A DNA stretch of 64,000 nt. Source: Sphingomonas ginsenosidimutans. Lineage in GTDB: Bacteria; Pseudomonadota; Alphaproteobacteria; Sphingomonadales; Sphingomonadaceae. The DNA is taken from positions 372,001 to 436,000 of the forward strand of contig NZ_NWVD01000002.1 of assembly GCF_002374835.1 (NCBI RefSeq). Reading direction: 5' to 3'. The notes beneath the pieces were generated by a model that saw only the letters and a program-made list of their open reading frames with translations, made no database searches and was not told the DNA's origin. A program made the position numbers and the translations under genes. Every line of letters begins with the position of its first letter. Position 1 is the first letter of the stretch. Below, one piece after another: positions 42,861 to 54,632 of this stretch.

Positions 42861-42901
42861 TTGACTCGGTCCCCGTAAATGACTTATTGACACCTTTGTC
42901 A
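42861..42901 (+). promoter_or_regulatory. coq4 promoter with TGACA dyad
   Basis: A -35-like TTGACT at 42861-42866 is followed by the perfect dyad TGACA-CCTT-TGTCA (42888-42901) and then AGGAG before the coq4 ATG. The dyad would sit around the -10 region, so it may be a repressor operator. The binding protein is unknown. Confidence 0.45.
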
Positions 42902-42917
42902 GTAGGAGTTTCAGTCT

Positions 42918-43697
42918 ATGGCGACCCTCCCCCCTCTTCCCGGCACCGATGGCCGGCGCGATTGGCGTACTGCGTTCGACGCGGTGCGCCGGCTGATGGC
43001 CGATGCGGACGATACGACGCAGGTGTTCCGCATCATGCGCGCGCTCAACGTCGGCAACGCGCCGCAGAATTACGCCCGCCTGATCGCCACCGAGAAAGGC
43101 GGCCGGATCGCCTATGACCGGATCGAACTGGCGCAGCGGTTCAGCGACCCGGCGTTCGTCGCCTCCTTCGCCCCCGGCACGGTCGGCGCGGCCTATCGTC
43201 ATTTCCTGGAAAGCACCGGCTATTCCGCCGACGGCCTGGTCGAGGTGAGCAAGCTGGAAGGCGATCCGGAGGGGTTCGACCATCCCTATACCTGGATGGG
43301 CCGGCGCATCCGCGACACGCACGATATCTGGCACGTCCTGACCGGCTATCAGGCGGACGAGCCGATGGGCGAGGCCGCGCTGGTCGCGTTCAGCTTCGCG
43401 CAGGTCGGCGGCCTCGGCTGGGCACTGATCGGCACCGCCGCCGCGCTCAAAAGCCTGAAGGTCGCGAAGAACACGCTGTTCGCCAAGGCGGTGTGGGAGG
43501 GATATCGCCACGGCCGCGCCGCGAAGTGGCTGCAGGGCGAGGATTATCTGACGCTGATGCACGAACCGATCGACGCGGCGCGCGCGCGGCTCGGCATCCG
43601 CGAACCGGTCCTCTACCGCCGCGCGCAGCGCGAGCTCGGCCCCGCGATGGCCGAGTTCCTGAAGGCGCGCAAGGAAGGCGCAGCGCTCGCGGCCTGA
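42918..43697 (+). CDS. coq4: Coq4-family ubiquinone biosynthesis protein
   Basis: 259 aa. The family core is RRIRDTHDIWHVLTGYQADEPMGEAALVAFSFAQVG, with the HDxxH metal motif. Coq4 in eukaryotes supports ubiquinone assembly; bacterial homologues are taken to do similar work. AGGAG precedes the ATG; see operator-like dyad upstream. Alternative: a Coq4-like protein of other lipid metabolism. Confidence 0.85.
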   Translation: MATLPPLPGTDGRRDWRTAFDAVRRLMADADDTTQVFRIMRALNVGNAPQNYARLIATEKGGRIAYDRIELAQRFSDPAFVASFAPGTVGAAYRHFLESTGYSADGLVEVSKLEGDPEGFDHPYTWMGRRIRDTHDIWHVLTGYQADEPMGEAALVAFSFAQVGGLGWALIGTAAALKSLKVAKNTLFAKAVWEGYRHGRAAKWLQGEDYLTLMHEPIDAARARLGIREPVLYRRAQRELGPAMAEFLKARKEGAALAA

Positions 43698-43724
43698 CCG
43701 TGACGGCCGGCGCGCGGGGGCGGC

Positions 43725-44603
43725 TCAGTCCCCGCGCCGCCACCCGCCCCAGGCGTATAGCGCGCACCCGGTCCAGATCAGCGCGAACGTGACCAGGTGG
43801 ACCGGCCGCAACGGTTCGTGGAACAGCGCCACCGCCTCCACGAACTGCAACGTCGGCGCGATATATTGCAGCAGCCCCATCGTCGCGTAGCGCAGCCGCC
43901 GCGCCGCCGCGGCGAACATCAGCAGCGGCACCGCCGTCACTGCCCCCGCCAGCACCAGCAGCAGGTCGACCGTGCGGTCCTGCCCGAACGCCCCCTGCCC
44001 GCCGACCTGCGCCATCGCGATCACCGCCAGCGCGGGGACCAGCAGCAGCGCGGTTTCCACCGTCAATCCGCCCAGCGAATCGATCGCCGCCACCTTGCGG
44101 ATCAGGCCGTATGTGCCGAAGCTCAGCGCCAGCGTCAGCGATATCCACAACGCGCCCCCGCCCGACAACGCCATCACCGCGACGCCCGCCGCCGCGACCG
44201 CGACCGCCGCCTTCTGCACGCGCCCGATCCGCTCGCCCAGCAACGCCATCCCCAGCGCGACATTGACCAGCGGGTTGATGAAATAGCCCAGGCTCGCTTC
44301 CAGCACGTGGCCGTGCTGCACCGCCCAGATATAGACCAGCCAGTTGATCGCGATCAGCGTCGCCGACGCCGCCAGCAACGCCAGCGTCGGCCCGCGCGCC
44401 GCCGCGCGGATTGCGCCGGCCCGGCGCGTCACCACGACGATCACGATCAGCAGCAGCAACGACCACACGATGCGATGCGCCAGCACCTCCAGCGAGGGCA
44501 CGCCGCGCAGCAGCCGCAGGTACAGCGGCAGCAGCCCCCAGGCGGCATAGGCCCCGATCCCCAGGATCAGCCCGCTGCGCGTCGCGTCGTGTCGGTCGGT
44601 CAT
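43725..44603 (-). CDS. rarD: RarD/EamA family transporter
   Basis: About 292 aa with around ten membrane helices. Matches RarD style: [45 protein letters not shown] and [14 protein letters not shown]. Predicted permease of drug/metabolite type; substrate not known. Convergent with coq4 and divergent from recF. Confidence 0.92.
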   Translation of the reverse strand: MTDRHDATRSGLILGIGAYAAWGLLPLYLRLLRGVPSLEVLAHRIVWSLLLLIVIVVVTRRAGAIRAAARGPTLALLAASATLIAINWLVYIWAVQHGHVLEASLGYFINPLVNVALGMALLGERIGRVQKAAVAVAAAGVAVMALSGGGALWISLTLALSFGTYGLIRKVAAIDSLGGLTVETALLLVPALAVIAMAQVGGQGAFGQDRTVDLLLVLAGAVTAVPLLMFAAAARRLRYATMGLLQYIAPTLQFVEAVALFHEPLRPVHLVTFALIWTGCALYAWGGWRRGD

Positions 44604-44690
44604 ATCCGCGGCCATCGCGGTCCGGACGCCGCGCCGCAACCCCATATCCCCATTCGACACGCCCCGCGCCGCGTCCTACGGCGGTCGGCG

Positions 44691-45731
44691 ATGCTCGCGC
44701 GCCTGGTCCTCACCGATTTCCGCAACCATGCGGGCCTCGCGCTGGCGCCGGGGCCGGGATTCGTGATCCTCACCGGCGCGAACGGCGCGGGCAAGACCAA
44801 CGTGCTGGAAGCGGTGTCGCTGCTCGCGCCCGGCCGCGGGCTGCGCCGCGCCGCGCTGTCGGACATGGCGCGCGGCGACGGGCCGGGCGGGTTCGGCGTC
44901 GCCGCGACGCTGGCGGACGGCGTCGATCTGGCGACCGGCGCGCTCGCCGCCGCGCCCGAACGCCGCGTCACGCGCATCAACGGCGCCGCGGCACAGGCGT
45001 CCGCGCTGGCCGAACGGGTGGCGGTGCTGTGGCTGACCCCGGCGATGGACCGGCTGTTCACCGAACCGGCGGGGGAACGGCGCCGCTTCCTCGACCGGCT
45101 GGTGCTGGCGCTGGCGCCCGGCCATGCACGCCACACCAGCCGCTACGAAGCCGCGATGCGCGCGCGCAACCGCCTGTTGACGGAGGGCGCGCCCGATCCC
45201 GGCTGGCTCGACGCGCTGGAGGCGCAGATGGCGCACCACGGCGCCGCGCTCGACGCCGCGCGGCGCCGCACCGTCGACGCACTCGCCGTCGCGCTGGCGG
45301 CGCAACCGGCGGGCGACATCCTGCCGCGCGCCGCGATCGCGCTGGACGGCTGGCAGGGGGACGAGGCCGACCTGATGCAGGCGCTGCGCCACGGCCGCGC
45401 GCGTGACGCCGCGGCGGGGCGCACGCTCACCGGGCCGCACCGCGCCGACCTGACCGTCACCCATGTCGACAAGGCGCGCGCCGCCGCCAGCGCCTCGACC
45501 GGCGAACAGAAGGCGCTGCTGCTCGGCATCGTGCTGGCCCATGCCGAACTGGTCGCGGCGCGCGCCGGCCAGCCCCCCGTGCTGCTGCTCGACGAAGTCG
45601 CCGCCCATCTCGATCCCGCGCGGCGCGCAGCGCTGTTCGCGCGGCTTGCCCGGCTGGGGCAGACGTGGATGACCGGCACCGAACCGGCACTGTTCGAGGC
45701 CGCGGGCGACGCGACGCGCATGGCGCTGTAG
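44691..45731 (+). CDS. recF: DNA replication/repair protein RecF
   Basis: 346 aa ABC-type ATPase. [17 protein letters not shown], Walker [24 protein letters not shown], signature [19 protein letters not shown], and Walker [14 protein letters not shown]. Loads RecA at gaps with RecOR. gyrB lies two genes downstream, which fits the common recF-gyrB vicinity. Confidence 0.95.
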   Translation: MLARLVLTDFRNHAGLALAPGPGFVILTGANGAGKTNVLEAVSLLAPGRGLRRAALSDMARGDGPGGFGVAATLADGVDLATGALAAAPERRVTRINGAAAQASALAERVAVLWLTPAMDRLFTEPAGERRRFLDRLVLALAPGHARHTSRYEAAMRARNRLLTEGAPDPGWLDALEAQMAHHGAALDAARRRTVDALAVALAAQPAGDILPRAAIALDGWQGDEADLMQALRHGRARDAAAGRTLTGPHRADLTVTHVDKARAAASASTGEQKALLLGIVLAHAELVAARAGQPPVLLLDEVAAHLDPARRAALFARLARLGQTWMTGTEPALFEAAGDATRMAL

Positions 45732-45773
45732 CCCCCCTCCGTCACCCCGGGGGTCAGCCAGACCGTTACGCCC

Positions 45774-47099
45774 GTGCACCCAATCGCCATCGGCAACGTT
45801 ATCCCGTCATCATTAGTCCCGGAGCCACCCGTCGTCCCTCCCCCTCCCTTCCCGCGGCCCGATCCGTTGACCCGCGCGGCCGCGCCGCGCAGCCTCGTCG
45901 AATGGCGGCGCGGCTGGCCGCTGGTCGGCGCGGCGATGGTCGGCGCGGGACTGGGGCCGGGGCTGTTCCAGAACATGTCCAGCCTGTTCACCCCCGCACT
46001 GCAGGCCGCATTCGGCTGGTCGCGCGGCGACATCGCCACCGCCGCGGGGCTGGGGCTGATCGGCGCGCTGGTCGCGCCGCTGGTCGGGCGGCTGGCCGAC
46101 CGGTTCGGGGTGCGCCCGATCATCCTCGGCTCGATGCTGGTGCTCGCCGCGGGCTATCTGTGCCTGGCGACGCTGGGCGGCGGGTTGTGGCAATATCATC
46201 TCGGCGTGTTGCTGATCGTCATGGCACTGCCCGGCACCAGCAGCCTGTCCTATGGCAAGCTGATCGCGGTGGCGTTCCGGCGCCAGCGCGGGCTGGCGCT
46301 GGCGCTCGGCACGTCGGGGCTGGCGCTGATGACGATGGTCGCCGCGCCCGTGCTGGGCGCGGTGGTGGCGCATTGGGGTTGGCGCGCGGGCTTCGTGCTG
46401 CTCGCGGTGGCGGGCACCGTGCTGGCGCTGCCGCCGATCCTGCTCGGCATCCGCGGCATTCCCGCCGCCGGCGCGCCGCCGGTGGTGGCCGATGCGCCGC
46501 TGCTGCCAGGCGTTTCGGCGAAGGAGGCGCGGCGCGACCGGCGCTTCTGGCTGATGGTGGCGTCCGCGCTGCTGGTCAATCTGGCGACCACCGGGCTGGT
46601 CACGCAACTGGTCCCGATCGGCGTCGACCGCGGACTGGGCGCGGGTGAGGCCGCGCTGCTGCTGACCGGCTTCGGGGTCAGCGCGATCGCCGGACGCCTG
46701 CTGGTCGGCACGCTGATCGACCGGTTCCGGCCGCAGCCGGTCGCGGCCACGGTCGCGCTCATCTCCGCCGCCGCCTTCGCGTTGCTCGCGGGCGGCGCGC
46801 ACGGGCTGGCGCCGCTGATGGCACTCGTCTTCCTGGCCGGGCTGATGAACGGGGCGGAGAACGACCTGCTGCCGTTCCTGGCGGCGCGACTGTTCGGGCT
46901 GCGCGCCTATGCGGAGATCTACGGCTCGGCGATGCCCGTCGCGCTGCTCGGCACCGCGCTGGGCATCATCGGCTTTGGACGGCTGCACGACCTGTTCGGC
47001 AATTACGCCGTCGCGCTGGCGATCGGCAGCGCGGCACTGCTCGCGGCAGCGACGTGCTTTCTGCTGCTGCCGGACCGCGCCGAGCCGTCCCCGAACTGA
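45774..47099 (+). CDS. MFS transporter
   Basis: 441 aa from GTG 45774; the first 45 residues are Pro-rich and may not be translated, so the start is uncertain. Twelve helices are likely from residue 47, with the MFS loop GRLADRFGVRPIILG after helix 2 and TLIDRFRPQP in the second half. Probably an oxalate/formate-type or drug exporter; substrate unknown. Confidence 0.9.
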   Translation: MHPIAIGNVIPSSLVPEPPVVPPPPFPRPDPLTRAAAPRSLVEWRRGWPLVGAAMVGAGLGPGLFQNMSSLFTPALQAAFGWSRGDIATAAGLGLIGALVAPLVGRLADRFGVRPIILGSMLVLAAGYLCLATLGGGLWQYHLGVLLIVMALPGTSSLSYGKLIAVAFRRQRGLALALGTSGLALMTMVAAPVLGAVVAHWGWRAGFVLLAVAGTVLALPPILLGIRGIPAAGAPPVVADAPLLPGVSAKEARRDRRFWLMVASALLVNLATTGLVTQLVPIGVDRGLGAGEAALLLTGFGVSAIAGRLLVGTLIDRFRPQPVAATVALISAAAFALLAGGAHGLAPLMALVFLAGLMNGAENDLLPFLAARLFGLRAYAEIYGSAMPVALLGTALGIIGFGRLHDLFGNYAVALAIGSAALLAAATCFLLLPDRAEPSPN

Positions 47100-47124
47100 C
47101 ACGCACGCGCGCTACGTCGCGCGA

Positions 47125-50579
<3,455 letters not shown>

Positions 50580-50604
50580 GCGCGCGACCGTCCGCAGGGC
50601 CATC

Positions 50605-50624
50605 GCCCCTGCGCAGGCAGGGGC
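50605..50624. terminator. bidirectional hairpin between gyrB and sirtuin genes
   Basis: Perfect 8-bp stem GCCCCTGC / GCAGGGGC with a 4-nt loop lies between the convergent gyrB and sirtuin genes. No T-run, but position and strength suit a terminator for both. Confidence 0.55.
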
Positions 50625-50646
50625 CTCCCCGTGGCCGCACCGCGCC

Positions 50647-51351
50647 TCACCCCGCGCCCAGCACCTCGTCCACCCACGCCGGCACCAGCGCCCCCGCCGC
50701 ACCAAGCCGCGTCTCGTCGAACCATGCGCTGCCCGCCGACGGCTCCAGGTTCAGCTCCAGCGTCGCCGCGCCATAGGCGCGCGCGGTCTGGACAAAGCCC
50801 GCGGCGGGATAGACCGCGCCCGACGTGCCGATCGACACGAACAGGTCCGCCGCCGCCAGCGCCGCGTCGATCCGCGTCATATGGTACGGCATCTCGCCGA
50901 AGAACACGATGTCGGGCCGCAGCGCTCCCGACCCACACGCCGCGCAGCGCGTCCCCGGCGGCAACGCCTCGCGCCACGCCGCCCGCGCCCCGCACGCCGC
51001 GCACAGCGCGCTGTTCAACTCGCCATGCATGTGCAGCATCCGCACCGCACCGGCGCGTTCGTGCAAATCGTCGACATTCTGCGTGACGATCAGCAACTCG
51101 CCGCGCCACCCCCGGTCCAGCCGCGCCAGCGCGTCATGCGCAGCATTGGGCACCACCCCCGCCAGCGCCGCGCGCCGCAGGTCGTAGAAGCGGTGCACCA
51201 GCGCGGGATCGTCGGCCAGCGCCTCGGGCGTGCACACATCCTCGACGCGATGCCCCTCCCACAATCCGCCCGGCCCGCGGAACGTGGCGATGCCACTCTC
51301 AGCGGACACCCCCGCGCCGGTCAGGACGACGATGTTGCGGATACCGATCAT
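50647..51351 (-). CDS. cobB: NAD-dependent protein deacylase (sirtuin, CobB type)
   Basis: 234 aa. NAD-binding VVLTGAGVSAESGIATFRGPGGLW, TQNVDDLHERAG, HMHGEL catalytic His, and four zinc cysteines (CAACG, CAACGSG). HRFYDLRR carries the Tyr/Arg pair typical of class III (desuccinylase/deacetylase) sirtuins. Convergent with gyrB. Confidence 0.93.
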   Translation of the reverse strand: MIGIRNIVVLTGAGVSAESGIATFRGPGGLWEGHRVEDVCTPEALADDPALVHRFYDLRRAALAGVVPNAAHDALARLDRGWRGELLIVTQNVDDLHERAGAVRMLHMHGELNSALCAACGARAAWREALPPGTRCAACGSGALRPDIVFFGEMPYHMTRIDAALAAADLFVSIGTSGAVYPAAGFVQTARAYGAATLELNLEPSAGSAWFDETRLGAAGALVPAWVDEVLGAG

Positions 51352-51410
51352 CGGCGCATTCTATGCGGTGTGGGCGGACATTCCCAACGCGGAACGCGCG
51401 AGAGGGGGAG

Positions 51411-51608
51411 GTTCACGCGAAGACAAGAAAGAAGGTTGGTTCACGCAGAGGCGCGGAGGCGCAGAGATGATGGTGCCCCGTGCGAGCGGCAGCTCTTCCC
51501 CCGCGAGCGAATGACGAGAGACGCTTCGCGTCAAACGAAACACCTTCGCGTCTCTGCGTCTCTGCGAGAACCAGCTTCTTCTCCGCGCCTCCGCGCCTTC
51601 GAGTGAAC
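51411..51608. repeat. inverted pair of purine/CGCAGAGG-type repeats
   Basis: Blocks at 51411-51466 and 51552-51608 are roughly reverse complements, built of GCGGAGGCGCAGAG-like words and GTGAAC ends. They fill much of the gap between the sirtuin and L,D-transpeptidase genes. Similar low-complexity repeats occur widely in bacteria; no gene is seen in the gap. Confidence 0.55.
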
Positions 51609-51618
51609 CCGACAACCC

Positions 51619-52215
51619 TCACCGGCTCGCCAGCATATCTCCCGCCGCCGCATTCGCACGCGCCACCTCGCCCGCGTCGCTGACCGGCGCGTCCGTGCCC
51701 GATACATAGGCCATGTCGGTCACCTCCACCGTCGCGCCCAGTTGCGTGATGTCGAACAGCTTCTTGGCGAACGCGGTCGGCAGGCGGATGCAGCCGTGCG
51801 ACGCGGGGAAGCCGGGGTTGCGCCCGGCGTGCAGCGCCACGCCGTCCCACGTCAGCCGCTGCATGTACGGCATGGCGGCGTCGTCATACAGGTTCGATCG
51901 GTGGAACGCCTTTTTCTGCAGGATCGTGAAGCGTCCGGTCGGGGTCGGCTTCTCGTCGGTGCCGGTCGACACCGCCGATGCCGCCACCAGCGTCTGTCCG
52001 CGGAACACATAGGCGCGCTGGTCGGGGATGGAGATCAGCACGCTCACCGCCCCCTCGGCCTGCCGGTCGGTCCACAGATAGCGGTTGGGCGCGAGCGCGG
52101 CGGCGGCCTCGGTGATCGCCAGACTGTCCATCGCTTCCGCACCGGCGGGGGCGGCGGGAAGAGCAAGGCCGGCAAGGACCGGCACGATCAGGTAACGGGC
52201 GAATCGCCGCATCAT
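51619..52215 (-). CDS. L,D-transpeptidase (YkuD), secreted
   Basis: About 198 aa with a signal peptide (RRFARYLIVPVLAGLALPAAPAGA written in parts here: RRFARYLIVPVLAG, LALPAAPAGA). YkuD domain with LHAGRNPGFPASHGCIRLP holding the catalytic His and Cys. Forms 3-3 cross-links or anchors proteins to peptidoglycan. Start chosen at ATG 52215 after AGGA; upstream ATGs at 52227 and 52233 are possible. Divergent from another L,D-transpeptidase gene. Confidence 0.92.
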   Translation of the reverse strand: MMRRFARYLIVPVLAGLALPAAPAGAEAMDSLAITEAAAALAPNRYLWTDRQAEGAVSVLISIPDQRAYVFRGQTLVAASAVSTGTDEKPTPTGRFTILQKKAFHRSNLYDDAAMPYMQRLTWDGVALHAGRNPGFPASHGCIRLPTAFAKKLFDITQLGATVEVTDMAYVSGTDAPVSDAGEVARANAAAGDMLASR

Positions 52216-52423
52216 CGATCCTTTCATGTCCATCACCCGCCGCATCGCCGCGGCGGGCGTCTGACAGGAAAACGCATTACCCGATTTTTGGTGCCCGGCG
52301 ACGAAACGTTGGGATTCCGCGGCCAATGTCCGGAACAGGCCCGCAAGCACCGTGCCAGGTTGCGGATTGTTCACGCCTTTCATGCTATCAGCATCGCCAA
52401 TGGAGCGGGGAATTGTTGAACCT

Positions 52424-53152
52424 ATGAAATGGTCGCAGGATGCGGCGCCGTCGCGCCGCCACTTGTTGAAGACCGGTGGTGTGCTTGCCGGGGCGCTGAT
52501 GATCCCCGGTGCTGTTTCCGCCGGAATGCGCCAGCGCAGCATGCCCGAATCGCTGCTGCCGCCGGACGTTTATCCGGGCGCGCACCCCGCCCGCGCGGCG
52601 GTCGCGGCGCAGCCGGCGGTACGCGACACGATCGTCGCGCCGGGGGTCAATCGCCAGCTGATGCAACGTGCGATGGCCGCGCTGGATCGCCACGGCAGCC
52701 GCATCGCGCGGCATGACCGGATGGCGGTGGCGGACTTTTCCGCCGGGTCCAGCCGCCCGCGCTTCCACCTCATCAACCTGGAAAGCGGGCGCGTCACGTC
52801 GAAACTCGTCGCGCACGGCAGCGGATCGGACCCGGCGCACACCGGCTATGTCCAGCGCTTCTCGAACGCCAACGGCTCCAATGCCTCGTGCGAGGGCGCG
52901 TTCCTGACCGACGACTATTATATCGGCAAGCACGGCCGGTCGCAGCGGCTGATCGGGCTGGATCGCACCAACGACAATGCGCTGGACCGCGCGATCGTCG
53001 TCCATGCCGCCTGGTATGCTAATCCCGACATGATCTCGCGCCGCGGGATGCTGGGCCGCAGCCAGGGTTGTTTCGCGGTCGGGGAAAAGGATCTGGCGGA
53101 GGTGTTCGAACGCCTCGGGCCGGGCCGGATGATCTACGCCGCCAAGGTGTGA
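52424..53152 (+). CDS. murein L,D-transpeptidase catalytic domain protein (YkuD_2), Tat signal
   Basis: About 242 aa. N-terminal SRRHLLKTGGVLAGALMI is a twin-arginine-type signal. The domain carries HGSGSDPAHTGYVQRFSN, VVHAAWYANPDM and the catalytic-type SQGCFAVG. This is the YkuD_2 family, distinct from the classic YkuD opposite. ATG 52400 is an alternative start. Probably periplasmic peptidoglycan remodelling. Confidence 0.87.
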   Translation: MKWSQDAAPSRRHLLKTGGVLAGALMIPGAVSAGMRQRSMPESLLPPDVYPGAHPARAAVAAQPAVRDTIVAPGVNRQLMQRAMAALDRHGSRIARHDRMAVADFSAGSSRPRFHLINLESGRVTSKLVAHGSGSDPAHTGYVQRFSNANGSNASCEGAFLTDDYYIGKHGRSQRLIGLDRTNDNALDRAIVVHAAWYANPDMISRRGMLGRSQGCFAVGEKDLAEVFERLGPGRMIYAAKV

Positions 53153-53156
53153 TGCG

Positions 53157-53483
53157 CTATCCCGCCCGCCGGTCGAACGCCGCCAGTTCGTAGGCGATCG
53201 ACGCCTCGACCAGCTGGTCCCACAGCGCCGCGATCGCCTCGCCGGGCAGCCCGGCGGCCTCGGCGGCGGCGCGCGCCTGCGCGATCACCTGCGCCTTGCG
53301 CGCTTCGTCGCGCACCGCGCCGCGTGCCGGCTTGATGCGCGCGGCCGCGTCCATATAGTCGAAGCGGCGGCGCAGCAGCGCCACCAGCTCGCGGTCCAGC
53401 GCGTCGACGCCGGCGCGCACCTCGGCCATGGTGGTGCAGTCGGCACCTTTGAGGATCGGGTCACCGGGCAGGATCGGGTTCAT
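53157..53483 (-). CDS. chorismate mutase (AroQ type)
   Basis: 108 aa helical protein. [31 protein letters not shown] with conserved Arg, Lys and Glu residues fits monofunctional AroQ. Converts chorismate to prephenate for Phe/Tyr synthesis. Convergent with the YkuD_2 gene by 4 bp. Confidence 0.9.
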   Translation of the reverse strand: MNPILPGDPILKGADCTTMAEVRAGVDALDRELVALLRRRFDYMDAAARIKPARGAVRDEARKAQVIAQARAAAEAAGLPGEAIAALWDQLVEASIAYELAAFDRRAG

Positions 53484-53667
53484 GCCCGGCTGCTATACGC
53501 CCCGCGCGGCGGCGTCCAGCTTGACTCGCCGCCCCCTCCCGGCTAGGCGCGCCGCTTCGCAATCGCCCCCGCACCCCGGTGAAGCGGCGGGCCTGCTTGT
53601 CTCCCCCACAAGACGATGCAGCGCGAAGACCGGGACCAACGTCGTTCGCATATTGCAAGGATACCAC

Positions 53668-54282
53668 ATGTCGAAGCGCCACAGCGCCAAGTACAAGCTC
53701 GATCGCCGCATGGGCGAGAACATCTGGGGTCGTCCCAAGTCCCCGGTAAACAAGCGCGAATACGGCCCCGGCCAGCACGGCCAGCGCCGCAAGGGCAAGA
53801 TGTCGGACTTCGGCATCCAGCTGCGCGCCAAGCAGAAGCTGAAGGGCTATTACGGCGACGTGACGGAAAAGCAGTTCCGCCACGCTTATGACGAAGCGTC
53901 GCGCATGAAGGGCGATACCTCGCAGAACCTGATCGGCCTGCTCGAGCGTCGTCTCGACATGCTCGTCTATCGCGCCAAGTTCGCGCCGACGATCTTCGCC
54001 GCGCGCCAGCTGGTCAGCCATGGCCACATCCGCGTCAACGGCGTGAAGTGCAACGTCGCCTCGCGCCGCGTCAACGTCGGCGACGAAATCTCGCTGGGCA
54101 ACAAGGCGCAGGAAATGGCGCTGGTCATGGAAGCGCAGCAGCTGGCCGAGCGCGAAGTGCCCGATTACGTCGCGCCCGACGGCAATGCGAAGATCACCTT
54201 CGTGCGCGTGCCGACGCTGGACGAGGTCCCCTATCCGGTGAAGATGGAACCGAACCTGGTCGTGGAATTCTATTCGCGCTAA
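53668..54282 (+). CDS. rpsD: 30S ribosomal protein S4
   Basis: 204 aa, starting [21 protein letters not shown]4 RNA-binding region [44 protein letters not shown]; ends NLVVEFYSR. Binds 16S rRNA early in 30S assembly. Standing alone here, with an untranslated leader of up to 180 bp. A GC stem at 54374-54403 follows. Confidence 0.98.
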   Translation: MSKRHSAKYKLDRRMGENIWGRPKSPVNKREYGPGQHGQRRKGKMSDFGIQLRAKQKLKGYYGDVTEKQFRHAYDEASRMKGDTSQNLIGLLERRLDMLVYRAKFAPTIFAARQLVSHGHIRVNGVKCNVASRRVNVGDEISLGNKAQEMALVMEAQQLAEREVPDYVAPDGNAKITFVRVPTLDEVPYPVKMEPNLVVEFYSR

Positions 54283-54373
54283 CGCGCAGAATGGAATTCG
54301 ACGACCGGCCGGCCTCGCCACGGCGAGGACCGACGACGCGGCTCCGCCGCGTCGCTACCCGGATCGAGACAGC

Positions 54374-54403
54374 AAAGGGCGGCCCCGCAACGGGCCGCCC
54401 TTT
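54374..54403 (+). terminator. rpsD terminator hairpin
   Basis: Twelve-bp perfect stem AAAGGGCGGCCC / GGGCCGCCCTTT with a 6-nt loop, followed by CTGCTTG. It lies 90 bp after rpsD. The remaining 54404-54632 gap shows only scattered repeat-like sequence and no gene. Confidence 0.85.
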
Positions 54404-54632
54404 CTGCTTGTGTGCGTCGCACGCCACCGTGCTCCGGCGAAGGCCGAAGCCCTGGGTCGCGAACTGCCACACCGGTCACGCGCCCAGGCCGGATCGACAC
54501 TCAGGCATACGACCCGTTCGTGCTGAGGAGAGGCTGAGCACCGTCGAAACGGCTCCTAAGGGCAAACGGAGGCGAAGGTCGATACGGGCTGGCCGGGTTC
54601 CCCGCCTGCGCCGCGGTAACGCCCCCCGCCCG

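Noticed and set aside
51411..51608. CRISPR array
   Set aside because: The repeated words are not evenly spaced, there are only two blocks in inverted orientation, and no cas genes are near.
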